From contig NZ_JBEPMA010000002.1 of assembly GCF_040545475.1 (NCBI RefSeq), positions 62,001-126,000 on the forward strand: a DNA stretch of 64,000 nucleotides. Reading direction: 5' to 3'. The translations under genes were made by a program, and so were the position numbers. How positions within the stretch are numbered: the first letter of the stretch is position 1; every line of letters begins with the position of its first letter. Below the pieces are notes generated by a model that worked only from the letters and a program-made list of their open reading frames with translations, made no database searches and had not been told where the DNA came from. Source of the stretch: Peptoniphilus_A olsenii. GTDB lineage: Bacteria > Bacillota > Clostridia > Tissierellales > Peptoniphilaceae. Below are positions 51,306-61,125 of the stretch, piece after piece.

Positions 51306-52205
51306 TTAATTTTCTCCTAACACTTTATAAATTAAATACCCTTCTCTAAGACCTCTTTCCGAAACATCGATTGAACTAATTTTTAACTTTTCCATAACTA
51401 CTTTCAATATAATGATACCTGGTACTAAAGTATGAATCCGTGAAGGATTTGCCCTAATAATCATTCTAGCTGTTTCTGTATCTTTGTCTTTTATTCTTTC
51501 TATTAAGTCCTCAACATCTTCTAGAGTAAAATGATGCTCATCACCTATCCATAATTCAGACATTGCTTTTCCAGCAGTTCTAATAGTACCGCCAATACCA
51601 ATTAGGTTTTTATTTTTTAGGTCATAATTTTTAATATCAAGCTCTCTCTTGACATTTTTTTCCATGGCACGCATTTCTTTTTTAGTAGGCATAACATAAC
51701 TGACATGTTCTCTAAATAATAAAAGAGAACCTAACTTTAAATTAATAATTTCATTAGGTTTTCTGTTTTTAAAAGAAACTATTTCTGTACTGGCACCACC
51801 AATATCTATAGTAATTCCACTTTCTATATCCATATCTGAAGTAATGCCTATGTTTCCAATTTTTGCTTCATCAGTTTGTGACAAAACATCAATGTCTATT
51901 CCGAGTTCTTCTTTAACTTCTTGAAGAACCTCTTCAGTATTAGATAAATCCCTAAGTGAAGCTGTTGCAAAAGGTGAAAAAGTATCGGACCTAAGTTCTT
52001 TTACTGTACTCTGTATACTAGCAAGAGTCTTTTTAAGTTTTTTTATCCCCTTACTAGTGAGCTCATTGTCAAAGACATAAGTAATAAGCCCTGCTGTATA
52101 TTTTTTGTTTAGTACCTTTACAGCAGAACTAATATCACCGCCTTCAACGTCAAAGACTATAAGTCTAATGGTATTCGAACCAATATCTACTATTGAATGT
52201 CTCAT
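51306..52205 (-). CDS. ppx: Exopolyphosphatase/GppA-type phosphatase
   Basis: Actin-fold phosphatase that shortens polyphosphate or hydrolyses pppGpp. The 299-residue product has the first phosphate motif VDIGSNTIRLIVFDV, FATASLRDLSN, TIDIGGASTEIVSF and IGIGGTIRTAGKA. It lacks the extra C-terminal domain of E. coli Ppx. Adjacent to ppk with no gap, so synthesis and breakdown are encoded in one transcript. Confidence 0.9.
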   Translation of the reverse strand: MRHSIVDIGSNTIRLIVFDVEGGDISSAVKVLNKKYTAGLITYVFDNELTSKGIKKLKKTLASIQSTVKELRSDTFSPFATASLRDLSNTEEVLQEVKEELGIDIDVLSQTDEAKIGNIGITSDMDIESGITIDIGGASTEIVSFKNRKPNEIINLKLGSLLLFREHVSYVMPTKKEMRAMEKNVKRELDIKNYDLKNKNLIGIGGTIRTAGKAMSELWIGDEHHFTLEDVEDLIERIKDKDTETARMIIRANPSRIHTLVPGIIILKVVMEKLKISSIDVSERGLREGYLIYKVLGEN

Positions 52206-52286
52206 AATTTTATTTTACTCCTTTAATTGATATTAACTTTTTAATGTAAAATCCTTGTAAATTTATAGAATATATTGTGTAACTTT

Positions 52287-53072
52287 TTAATATATGAATC
52301 TTTTAAGATTATTAACAATATTTTTATTGCCACAAATTATGCCACCAGATTTTTGTGAAGTAATTGACTTGCCATGCATATCAAGTACAATTGCCCCCGC
52401 TTCTTTTGCAATTAGAGTACCCGCTGCATAGTCCCATAAATTGAGACCATCTTCAATAAACCCGTCGTAGCGACCACATGCGACATATGCCATCTCAAGA
52501 GCTGCAGATCCAATTCTTCTTATGCCACTTGTATGGTCAAAAATATATCTCATCATTTCAAAGGTTTCGTCTTTTCTATTTAATCTAGAACCGCCAGTTC
52601 CAGTTCCAATTATTGAAGTTGAAAAATCTACAATATTAGAAACAGAAATTTTTTCTCCATTTAAATATGAACCACAACCTTTAATTGCAGAGAAAAACTC
52701 ATCACTAAAAGGATTGTATATCGCTCCAATAACTATCTCGCCATTCTCCATAAGAGCCAAGCTGATAACAGAATGATTAAAACCATGAAACAAATTTGTA
52801 GTTCCATCCACTGGATCTAGCACCCAAGTATATCTTCCTAATTCAGTTTCATTAAGACCGGCCTCTTCTGCCAAGAGCGTGGAATTTTTTATAAGTTTTA
52901 ACAATTTGTCTTCCAAATAACTTTGCACTTTAAAATCAACTATTGTCACATAATCATTTTTACCTTTTAATTTATAATTGTCACGAGCATTTTCTGTGAA
53001 AAAAATCTCAGAAGCTAGTCGCATTTCACGTTCCATGCTATCTAAAATATCCCTATATCTTTTAGTTTCCAT
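52287..53072 (-). CDS. Inositol monophosphatase-family phosphatase
   Basis: Mg-dependent, lithium-sensitive phosphatase fold, 261 residues. Metal ligands are in LLAEEAGL (motif with Glu), WVLDPVDGTTNLFHGF, and NLWDYAAGTLIAKEAGA. Possible substrates include inositol phosphate, histidinol phosphate and PAP; the sequence does not decide. It lies 80 bases upstream of ppx and may be in the same transcript. Confidence 0.9.
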   Translation of the reverse strand: METKRYRDILDSMEREMRLASEIFFTENARDNYKLKGKNDYVTIVDFKVQSYLEDKLLKLIKNSTLLAEEAGLNETELGRYTWVLDPVDGTTNLFHGFNHSVISLALMENGEIVIGAIYNPFSDEFFSAIKGCGSYLNGEKISVSNIVDFSTSIIGTGTGGSRLNRKDETFEMMRYIFDHTSGIRRIGSAALEMAYVACGRYDGFIEDGLNLWDYAAGTLIAKEAGAIVLDMHGKSITSQKSGGIICGNKNIVNNLKRFIY

Positions 53073-53228
53073 ATTTACTCCTTTTTTAATTCTTATAAAA
53101 TGTTTTCTAAATTAATATTAATAATCATACTAGATATAATTATACACTAAAGCAAATATCTAAAACTTTCTATTTTAATTGAGTTTTTTCACTTAAAATT
53201 AATTTAAAATCAAGGAAATAAAAACGAT

Positions 53229-53256
53229 AAAAAAAGACACGCCTAAACGTGTCTCA
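53229..53256 (-). terminator. Terminator after the M16C protease gene
   Basis: Minus-strand GAGACACG, loop TTTAGG and CGTGTCTTTTTTT, about 25 bases past the stop codon. Confidence 0.85.
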
Positions 53257-53280
53257 AAATAACAATATCTTTTCTTTAAT

Positions 53281-56172
53281 TTATTTAATTGATTTTATTT
53301 CTTTAAATAATTCTTCATTTTCTTTAATTTTTGATGCACTTCCCACCACTGCAAGATAATTTTTATTCATAGCTTTTTCGATTACTTCTCCAAAAGCTCT
53401 TAATTTTTCTACATTTGTATTTAGTGCTTCTTCTTTAGATTTTATTACATCTTCATGTGATAAATTTGATATAAATCTAGATAAATTCAACTCTCCAATA
53501 TCTTCTGGCGAAAGCAGAGGATCAAAAGTATTCATAGAGCCTATTATAAAATTTTTTAAATCTTCTGTAGATATATCTAAATTTCGCACATATTCTCCAA
53601 TCTTGTCATAAACTTTTACTGTATTTTCAAGATTAGGATCTCTGTAAGAATAAGTGGCAAGTGTTGCAGTTCTAGGTATTGTAATTCCGCCGCCGTAAGC
53701 TCCACCCTTTGCTCTTATTTCATTGTGCAAGAAAGTAGAATTTAAAATATTTGCAAGCACTGTCAAATCTCCAACATATTTTTGTCCAAGTTTATTGAGG
53801 TCATAACCTTTAGATACATAAACTACATTTGATGTTATATAATAACCTTCGTTTTTATTTTCTTCTTTAAATTCAAATTTGCCTTTTGGCAATTTTTCAT
53901 CAGCTAGATTTTCGATATAATCTTCAAAGTTATATTTTATATTATCTAAATCTTCTTCTGAACCTGTGACCGAAATTATTAAATTGTTTTTGTTAAATAA
54001 TTTTCGGTAAATATTTTCAAAGCTATTTAGCAAATCATCAAAATTTTCGTCAAAGTTTTCTACTAAATTCTTTAGAAATTCATAGTATTTCATCCCGCCA
54101 ATGTGTGACTGATAAAGTGAGCTTTCAGAAAAATAAGATTTTACTATTGATATTACCATTTGATGTCCTCCAGAAAGCATGCTCGCTTCTATTCTCGATT
54201 TCATGATAAATAAAAGTTCTTTAATTCTAGCTTTTGAATTTAAAATTGTATTTTCTGTTATTTCATTTATTAATTCAAGTCCCCTTTGTATATTATTAGC
54301 AAGTGACTTCATCTTTATATTTAGTCTTACATAATATTTTGAGTTATCTTTGGAGTCAACATAAATTGCCGGTGCAAAATAAATACCACCAGTGTTTTTA
54401 TAAATTTCGTTGTTGAGTTCTTTGTAAGAATAATTTTTGGTATCTAAAAGAGGAAGTAATGACACCATTAATGACATCTTTTCTATTTCGTCTTCTTCTA
54501 TAAATCCTATATCATGAGATATATTCGTATAAATTATTTTATTAGTATCTTCTATAGATTTTAGATATTTTATATCTCCTATTTTGTCATGAATAACTTT
54601 ATACTCGGTAATTTCTTTATCGATATCTGAAAGTTCTAATGTTGGTATTGTGTTTTTGGCCTCTGGGGAGTCTTCTGTCATTTGGTATTCTTCTAATGCT
54701 ATAGTCTCTTCTATTAGCTTTTCAATTTCTTCTTCTGATAAACTCTCTTTTATCTTTTGAAGTTCTTTCTTTACTTTTAGATCTTGTTTGTCATTCTTAT
54801 CAACCTCAGGTTTTGCAACTAGTGTTACTGAATAATGATTGTTAATCAATTTTTTTTCTATATATTTTTCTACAAAATTATCATCTAATTTAGATTTAAC
54901 TAGATTTAATACATCTATATAATAAAGAGAGTCCAGTGGCGATTTATCATATAACCAAGAGTTGAGTGCTCTAATATAATAAATGATAGCCTTTTGGCTA
55001 CCTCCACCTTCTCTGAAAATAAATTCAAATCTATTTAAGGTTGCCTCCAATAAATCTCTATCTATACCTTCTTTTACAAGATTTTTTAGAGTTGAGTCTA
55101 TAATATTTAAGAATTCTTCTTTTTTATTCGCTTTCGTATTTTTTACTACAATCGATAAATCTAGTGGCAATGATGTTGATGTTTCTGTATATATATCTTC
55201 TCCTATCCCTGCATCTAGAATTGCTCGTTTAAGCGGAGCTGGTTCTGATTCTATCAATATATATGTCAACAAATCACGCATAAATATATCTAACTTAGAA
55301 GTTTGGTATCCAATTGTCCAGCCGTGTGCTAAAAAGTCAGAATTATCTGTTACTTCTTCTTTGGAAGCAGAAAAAGTAATCTCTACATCTTTATCTGTAT
55401 CATACTCGTCATTCAAAATAATATTTGAGTCGATATCAATTTTTTGAAAATCATTCAAATAATAATCATCAATATATGAAAGTGCTTCGTCCATGTCTAA
55501 ATCTCCATACAAATAAATGTAAGAATTAGTTGGATGATAATATTTTTTGTGATAATCTTTAAATTCTTCATAGGAAAGTGTCGGTATCAGAGATGGGTCT
55601 CCGCCAGAGTCCACACCATAACTTGAGTTTTCATGCAAATTAAATGTTATTGCATCAGCTACAATATTTTCTGCAGATGAATAGACTCCCTTCATTTCGT
55701 TATAAACAACGCCATTATATTTTAATTCATCTTCTCTGTTTTTTAATTCATAATGCCATCCTTCTTGTTCAAAAATCTTTATTTCATTGTGAATTTCAGG
55801 ATAAAATACTGCATCTAAATAAACGTCCATTAAATTATAAAAATCTTTTTTGTTTCTACTTGAGATTGGATAGATAGTTTTATCTGGAAAAGTCATAGCA
55901 TTTAAAAAAGTTTGCTGACTTGATTTAATTAAATCCATAAAAGGCTCTTTAGTCTTATATTTTCTTGAACCAGATAGCACACAGTGCTCTACTATATGGC
56001 AAACACCATTTCCAGTTTTTGGTGGCGTTCTAAATCCAATTCCAAAAGCTTTATTGTTGTCATTATTTTTTAAAGTTAAAACTTTTGCTCCAGTTTTTAT
56101 ATGTTTATAAACTCTGCACTTAGAGGAAACTTCATCAATATATTTTTCTTCAATTAATTCATAATTTTTCAT
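53281..56172 (-). CDS. M16C-family zinc metalloprotease (presequence protease-like)
   Basis: 963-residue insulinase-family peptidase of the clamshell type. The inverted zinc motif is CHIVEHCVLSGSRKY (HxxEH), with the distal glutamate in GVVYNEMKGVY. The region to about residue 480 is the first half; the second half carries the R/Y residues in the GGAYGGGI segment that close the active site. Such proteins degrade short peptides inside the cell. AGGAG precedes ATG at 56172, which is chosen over 56229. Divergent from the oleate hydratase-like gene. Confidence 0.93.
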   Translation of the reverse strand: MKNYELIEEKYIDEVSSKCRVYKHIKTGAKVLTLKNNDNNKAFGIGFRTPPKTGNGVCHIVEHCVLSGSRKYKTKEPFMDLIKSSQQTFLNAMTFPDKTIYPISSRNKKDFYNLMDVYLDAVFYPEIHNEIKIFEQEGWHYELKNREDELKYNGVVYNEMKGVYSSAENIVADAITFNLHENSSYGVDSGGDPSLIPTLSYEEFKDYHKKYYHPTNSYIYLYGDLDMDEALSYIDDYYLNDFQKIDIDSNIILNDEYDTDKDVEITFSASKEEVTDNSDFLAHGWTIGYQTSKLDIFMRDLLTYILIESEPAPLKRAILDAGIGEDIYTETSTSLPLDLSIVVKNTKANKKEEFLNIIDSTLKNLVKEGIDRDLLEATLNRFEFIFREGGGSQKAIIYYIRALNSWLYDKSPLDSLYYIDVLNLVKSKLDDNFVEKYIEKKLINNHYSVTLVAKPEVDKNDKQDLKVKKELQKIKESLSEEEIEKLIEETIALEEYQMTEDSPEAKNTIPTLELSDIDKEITEYKVIHDKIGDIKYLKSIEDTNKIIYTNISHDIGFIEEDEIEKMSLMVSLLPLLDTKNYSYKELNNEIYKNTGGIYFAPAIYVDSKDNSKYYVRLNIKMKSLANNIQRGLELINEITENTILNSKARIKELLFIMKSRIEASMLSGGHQMVISIVKSYFSESSLYQSHIGGMKYYEFLKNLVENFDENFDDLLNSFENIYRKLFNKNNLIISVTGSEEDLDNIKYNFEDYIENLADEKLPKGKFEFKEENKNEGYYITSNVVYVSKGYDLNKLGQKYVGDLTVLANILNSTFLHNEIRAKGGAYGGGITIPRTATLATYSYRDPNLENTVKVYDKIGEYVRNLDISTEDLKNFIIGSMNTFDPLLSPEDIGELNLSRFISNLSHEDVIKSKEEALNTNVEKLRAFGEVIEKAMNKNYLAVVGSASKIKENEELFKEIKSIK

Positions 56173-56283
56173 GCTCTCACTCCTATTACTATTATAAAAC
56201 ATTATACTTGTAAAAGTTATATTTAACAATTAATATCGCTTAATCCTCTCATTTTTGGGTAAAAAAGTAGAGGAGGTATCGCT

Positions 56284-57819
56284 ATGGCAAAAAATGACAA
56301 AATTAAAAAGGTGGCTATTGCCGCTGCAACAATTTCCACTGCACTAGCTCTTACTAAAAAAATAAGTGACGAGAAAAGTGAACCTAGGCTTCTTGCACCA
56401 AATCGTGATGAATTTACAAAAGTATATTTAGTAGGTGGCGGTATTGGCAATTTATCACTCGCCTATGCCCTTATAAATCATGCAAATTTGTCTGCAGAAA
56501 ATATAACAATATATAAAAATAAATTTAATGAATTTTTACCCATTAATGATGAATACAATTATCCAAATTATAAGACATTTGATGATAGATACAATATATC
56601 TAATTTCGCGAATACTTATGAAATGTTAAAGGATATACTTTCCGAAGAAGATTTAGATATTTTAAATAAAAAAATCAATACTCCAGAAAATATTCAAGTC
56701 ATTGATTTAAATTCACATACATTTGATGATGTAAATGTTGTAAGCGAAAGCACAAAATTAAAGCTCAAAAAACTTGTTTTAAAACCTAAATCCTTCGACA
56801 AAGATGAGACGATTGAGAGATACTTTTATTACACAGATTTCGTAGATTCAAGCTTATATTATTTTTTGGCAACCCTTTTTAATCTCAGAAGAACTTCTCT
56901 AGTTTCAGAACTAAAAGAGGCCATCATAACCATGAGTTCATCTCACGAGTTTTTTGATATAAGAACAGCTTATTTTCATAAACAATTTGAGCATTCTTTA
57001 AAACACAAGGGTGTCAATTTTGTAGAAGATTATAAATTTGTCAAATTAAATATCAAAGATAACTCTGTCACAAAAATAATATTTGAAAATAATAATCAAA
57101 TTATAGAACAATATGTCGATAAAAAAGACATAGTTTCTCTTGAATCACCCTCTTATGTGGACAAAATATCTTTAGGAACATTAAATTCAATACCACAAAT
57201 TGTGCACGAAAGCACTATTTTAAAAGATAAAAATTCCCATTATATTGGTCAAATATCAGGAGAAGCCCCTGAAAATTCAATTATTTTTGTAAAATTTACT
57301 TTCACAAATGATAGTTTTTCTAGAAAGATTAGAGAAATGTATTCAAATAAAAATACCTTTATTCTAAAATTGAAATCAGGCATTTCTGTTAAACTAAGAG
57401 GCGAAGATGTCATTGTAAAAATATTAAATCCTGAAAAAAGTTCGATTTTTGTGGGCAATAATTTCAATGCTTTAAATGGTGAAGACTTTTTCTTTGAACT
57501 GGTTAAAACTTTTAATCTTGATGACGATTATGGCCACTTGAGGATGAGTTTGAAATCAGTTTTTATAACTCTTTTGCCTGATTATAGAGACGGTATCGAA
57601 ACAAATTCAGAATTGATGCCAAAAGATGTTTCAAATCTTTGTTATATTTCTTCTCGAAATTCTAAATTTGGTACTAACTACTCCATAGAAAAACTTGTCA
57701 AACAAGGACTTATTATAGCACACGAAATGATGGGAATAGACCATATTGAAATAATGGAAGAAAATGTTGATAAATTAAAAATAGTAAAATTCTTAGATGA
57801 AGTTTTGATAGTAAAATAG
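56284..57819 (+). CDS. Divergent oleate hydratase (MCRA)-like flavoprotein
   Basis: 511 residues. A hydrophobic segment (about 8-24) near the N-terminus is followed by a dinucleotide-binding motif KVYLVGGGIGNLSLAYALI. The plan then follows the myosin-cross-reactive antigen family, including FFDIRTAYFHKQFEH and a C-terminal LCYISSRNSKFGTNYSIEKL where relatives have their FAD-binding end. Many hallmark residues of true oleate hydratases are changed, and the length is below the usual 560-600. Membrane association and substrate are unknown; AGGAGG precedes the ATG. Confidence 0.55.
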   Translation: MAKNDKIKKVAIAAATISTALALTKKISDEKSEPRLLAPNRDEFTKVYLVGGGIGNLSLAYALINHANLSAENITIYKNKFNEFLPINDEYNYPNYKTFDDRYNISNFANTYEMLKDILSEEDLDILNKKINTPENIQVIDLNSHTFDDVNVVSESTKLKLKKLVLKPKSFDKDETIERYFYYTDFVDSSLYYFLATLFNLRRTSLVSELKEAIITMSSSHEFFDIRTAYFHKQFEHSLKHKGVNFVEDYKFVKLNIKDNSVTKIIFENNNQIIEQYVDKKDIVSLESPSYVDKISLGTLNSIPQIVHESTILKDKNSHYIGQISGEAPENSIIFVKFTFTNDSFSRKIREMYSNKNTFILKLKSGISVKLRGEDVIVKILNPEKSSIFVGNNFNALNGEDFFFELVKTFNLDDDYGHLRMSLKSVFITLLPDYRDGIETNSELMPKDVSNLCYISSRNSKFGTNYSIEKLVKQGLIIAHEMMGIDHIEIMEENVDKLKIVKFLDEVLIVK

Positions 57820-57844
57820 ACAGCACATAGGCTGTCTATTTTTT
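57814..57844 (+). terminator. Terminator after the MCRA-like gene
   Basis: AAATAGACAGC and GCTGTCTATTTTTT arms around ACATAG, overlapping the stop codon. On the minus strand it also ends the DUF3793 transcript. Confidence 0.85.
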
Positions 57845-58469
57845 ATGAGGGTAATTTTTTATTTATTATCTTTGAGATATAATTCATTTTAGATATATCG
57901 TATAACTGACAGGTAGTCTTTGCACCTTCAACATCATTGTAGCACTTCCAGTAGCCACAATATTTACATTTTTTTAGTTTATTATTATAATCAATTACAT
58001 CTAAGAGGGGATAATCGAGAAAAATACCAATCTCCGAGGGTGTAGAAAATTGAAAGTTTTCACGAAGTTTCATTAAATAGTAATTTAGATTATTATTTTG
58101 TTCATAACCAATACCTGATAAATAGGAAGATATCTGTTCATTTTCAAATTTCTTTTTTAATCTCTGATTGTCATAAAAATAGAGAAGCAATGAATTTTTA
58201 TCAGACTTTAATTCTATAAATTCTAAATTAAAAATTTCTGCAATTGATTTTTTATTTTCATTCCAAGTATTTATTAATTCTCTTTTTGTATTTTTTAGAT
58301 TAATCAAAGATCCTATTTTTAAACCATTTATAGTAGGTGCAGAATAAAAACCAATTAAATGAATCAAATAATCTAAGTCTTTTAAGTTTTCAATATGCTT
58401 ATAAAACTCTAAAACTTGCGACTTATAATTATCTTTATGCGCGAGCGATTTCTCTTCCAACTCGTTCAC
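57843..58469 (-). CDS. DUF3793-family protein
   Basis: 208 residues, probably starting at GTG within the flavodoxin gene (35-base overlap; start uncertain). The pattern APTINGLKIGSLINL near residue 44, then EIGIFLDYPLLDVIDY and CGYWKCYNDVEGAKTTCQLY, matches the DUF3793 family as I recall it. Function unknown. Members are often found beside flavodoxin genes, as here, which suggests a redox or iron-related role. Confidence 0.75.
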   Translation of the reverse strand: MNELEEKSLAHKDNYKSQVLEFYKHIENLKDLDYLIHLIGFYSAPTINGLKIGSLINLKNTKRELINTWNENKKSIAEIFNLEFIELKSDKNSLLLYFYDNQRLKKKFENEQISSYLSGIGYEQNNNLNYYLMKLRENFQFSTPSEIGIFLDYPLLDVIDYNNKLKKCKYCGYWKCYNDVEGAKTTCQLYDISKMNYISKIINKKLPS

Positions 58470-58860
58470 ACTCTTCTATATCGTCATCTGTTGGATCATC
58501 ATAACATATTAGTGTTTCAACAATATTTGCTCCTGTATCTTCAACTTCCTCTTCCCAGAGCTTCATCCACTCGCCATCTGCCCATTCATAAGAGCCAAAT
58601 AACACAACTTTTTTGCCGGATAATAATTTATTTGCTTCATCCATAAATGGTCGCATTTCCATTTCTTCTAATTCTTCTGCTCCCATTGCAGGACATCCAA
58701 AGGCTAATTTATCACAATTTTCAACATCGCTTATATTAGCTTGTGAAACTTGCAAAAGTCCTACTTCCACTCCTTCCCCTTCAATACCTTTTTTAATTGC
58801 TTCTGCCATTCTTTCTGTATGGCCTGTTCCAGACCAATATATAATATTTATCTTTTTCAT
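58435..58860 (-). CDS. Flavodoxin
   Basis: Short-chain FMN electron carrier of 141 residues. It has the phosphate-binding loop INIIYWSGTGHTERMAEAI, the ALAFGCPAMGAEELE-type FMN loop and FGSYEWADGEWM. GGAGG precedes the ATG at 58860. It is the first gene of a two-gene unit with the DUF3793 protein, divergent from an AraC regulator that could control it. Confidence 0.95.
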   Translation of the reverse strand: MKKINIIYWSGTGHTERMAEAIKKGIEGEGVEVGLLQVSQANISDVENCDKLAFGCPAMGAEELEEMEMRPFMDEANKLLSGKKVVLFGSYEWADGEWMKLWEEEVEDTGANIVETLICYDDPTDDDIEECERVGREIARA

Positions 58861-58980
58861 AAAAACCTCCAATTGATATTTTTTATCATTTACTATATAA
58901 TATACTCAAAAGTTAAATGATAATTATTTATAATTAACATATTATATTTAATATTTTATATAAAACTTAAGGAGGATTAA

Positions 58981-59625
58981 ATGACTAATTATTTAAATTT
59001 AGCACAACTTACTAAGCCAGAATCTCTAAATAGTGCAAAAGAGATTTTTGAAGACAAAACAAAAGACAGAATCAATGACTTTGACGAGTATAAAAAACAG
59101 ATTTCTGATTTAAATTCTTTCTTGTATACATATTTCTTAATCACATACAATAAGGATCTCACACTGATGCATAGTGAATTTAACACTACATTAGAAAATT
59201 CAAATACTATATCTGATTTGAGAAATTTGGCTCAGACAATAATCAAATCTTACTCTGAAACTCTTCTTGAAAAAATTAATTATTGCGACAATCATATAAT
59301 CGATGAGGCTATCAAGATAATAAATCGCGAATTTCACAAGGGAATTAATTTGATGAATCTTTCAAAAAGCCTTCATGTATCTAAGAACTACTTATGTTCC
59401 CTATTCAAGGAGCATACTGGTTTTACTTTTTGTCAATATTTAAATACTTTAAAAACTAATAAGGCTAAAAATTTATTAGAGGAGAATAAGAAAACATTAG
59501 AATATATATCTTTTGCCTGCGGTTTTTCATCACAGCCACATTTTACAATGACATTCAAAAAATATACAGGGCTTACTCCTCGAGAATATAAACTAAAAAT
59601 GAATTATCAAAATAATAATAGATAA
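58981..59625 (+). CDS. AraC-family transcriptional regulator
   Basis: 214 residues. The C-terminal 100 carry two helix-turn-helix motifs: INLMNLSKSLHVSKNYLCSL and LEYISFACGFSSQPHFTMTF followed by KKYTGLTPREYK. The N-terminal 110 residues are helical, without an obvious ligand-binding cupin. AAGGAGG precedes the ATG. It is divergent from flavodoxin and upstream of an acyltransferase pair; either could be its target. Confidence 0.9.
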   Translation: MTNYLNLAQLTKPESLNSAKEIFEDKTKDRINDFDEYKKQISDLNSFLYTYFLITYNKDLTLMHSEFNTTLENSNTISDLRNLAQTIIKSYSETLLEKINYCDNHIIDEAIKIINREFHKGINLMNLSKSLHVSKNYLCSLFKEHTGFTFCQYLNTLKTNKAKNLLEENKKTLEYISFACGFSSQPHFTMTFKKYTGLTPREYKLKMNYQNNNR

Positions 59626-59630
59626 TATTG

Positions 59631-59678
59631 AAATCCTCCAATTTTTACTATAATATTAAATAATGAATTGGAGGATTT
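59631..59678 (+). promoter_or_regulatory. Inverted repeat burying the ribosome binding site of the MBOAT gene, with a -10 box in its loop
   Basis: AAATCCTCCAATT (59631-59643) is an exact complement of AATTGGAGGATTT (59666-59678), which contains the GGAGG of the next gene. The loop holds TATAAT (59649-59654). Read-through RNA from araC would fold and hide the site, while RNA started in the loop would lack the left arm and be translated. Confidence 0.6.
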
Positions 59679-59679
59679 G

Positions 59680-61116
59680 ATGTTATTTAATTCTTTTGAG
59701 TATTTAATATTTTTACCAATTGTGGTAATTTTATATAATTTAATTCCAGAAAAATTTAAAAATGTATTCTTATTACTAGCATCTTTGACATTTTATTCTT
59801 TTTGGAATGTTAAATATACATTTTTGATGATACTGTCAATTGCTATAACTTTTTTCACAGGAATTTATATTGATAGGCATTCTGATAAAATGATTAAAAA
59901 TTTTGCAGTTTTTATCTGCTTCTTTATAAATTTGGGTATATTATTTATTTTTAAATATTTCAATTTCACCGTTGATTTGATAAATTCAGCTTTTTATACA
60001 AATTATAATTTTGAAATAAATGTACTATTGCCTGTCGGAATATCTTTTTATACTTTTCAAGCATTGGGCTATACAATTGATGTTTATAGAGGTGATATTG
60101 CAGCTGAAAGAAATTTTGTAAATTATGCACTATTTGTTTCTTTTTTTCCTCAACTTGTAGCTGGACCAATTGAACGGTCGACAAATTTATTGCCACAAAT
60201 AAAAAAAAGACATAAATTTGAATTTGAAAATTTAATAAAAGGTCTACAATTTCTAGTTTGGGGCCTATTTTTAAAATTAGTAATAGCAGATAGAGCTGCT
60301 ATTTTGGTCGATGAATTATTTAATAATTATAGTAAATTTTCTTCTTTTATGTTAATAATTGGAGCAATACTATTCACTGTGCAAATATACTGTGATTTTT
60401 ACTCTTATTCTATCATAGCCAAAGGTTCTGCAAAAATAATCGGTATAGACTTAATGTATAATTTTAGAGAACCATTTTTATCCAAGTCTATAGTTGAATT
60501 TTGGCGAAGGTGGCATATATCATTATCCACATGGTTTAAGGATTATTTATATATTCCACTAGGCGGCAATAGAAAAGGAAAAATTAGAAAATATTTAAAT
60601 CTATTAATTATTTTTTTGGTGAGCGGTCTTTGGCATGGTGCAGAACTTTCATTTATACTTTGGGGTTTAATCCATGGTCTATTTAATGTATTTGAAAACA
60701 CATTAAAAAATTTAAATTTAAAGAGAAAAGATAACTTCTTGATAAATTCTATGAGGCGAATATACACTTTTTCAATTGTAGTATTTGCATTCATATATTT
60801 TAGAGCTGCAAATATTTTTGAAGCTAATGCGTATATAGAAGCTTTAATTAAAAATGGTAACAAAGGAAGTTTATTAAATGAATTTTCAAAGACTAACTTT
60901 GCAATAGCAAATATATATCCATTAATCGGTGGAATAATAATACTTATTATAGTGGATATACTGAGATATAAAGAAATAAAAATTTGGGAATTAACTAGAA
61001 AAATAATTTTGCCAATTAGATGGATTGTTTATTATTTTTTTCTATTTGCAACAATTATTTTTGGAATATATGGCCCTGGATTTTCGGAATCAGCATTTAT
61101 TTATTTCCAATTTTAG
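59680..61116 (+). CDS. MBOAT-family membrane O-acyltransferase
   Basis: 478 residues with about ten membrane helices; AlgI/DltB/PatA-type acyltransferase. Family blocks include FPQLVAGPIER, the FWRRWHISLSTWFKDYLYIP segment and the active-site histidine in VSGLWHGAELSFILWG. These proteins move acyl groups across the membrane to acetylate or otherwise decorate surface polymers. GGAGG before ATG at 59680 sets the start. The next gene is its probable extracellular partner. Confidence 0.92.
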   Translation: MLFNSFEYLIFLPIVVILYNLIPEKFKNVFLLLASLTFYSFWNVKYTFLMILSIAITFFTGIYIDRHSDKMIKNFAVFICFFINLGILFIFKYFNFTVDLINSAFYTNYNFEINVLLPVGISFYTFQALGYTIDVYRGDIAAERNFVNYALFVSFFPQLVAGPIERSTNLLPQIKKRHKFEFENLIKGLQFLVWGLFLKLVIADRAAILVDELFNNYSKFSSFMLIIGAILFTVQIYCDFYSYSIIAKGSAKIIGIDLMYNFREPFLSKSIVEFWRRWHISLSTWFKDYLYIPLGGNRKGKIRKYLNLLIIFLVSGLWHGAELSFILWGLIHGLFNVFENTLKNLNLKRKDNFLINSMRRIYTFSIVVFAFIYFRAANIFEANAYIEALIKNGNKGSLLNEFSKTNFAIANIYPLIGGIIILIIVDILRYKEIKIWELTRKIILPIRWIVYYFFLFATIIFGIYGPGFSESAFIYFQF

Positions 61117-61125
61117 GTGATAGTT

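Noticed and set aside
56223..56450. 75-codon minus-strand frame opposite the MCRA-like gene
   Set aside because: Antisense to a gene with a good ribosome binding site and covers the divergent promoter region.
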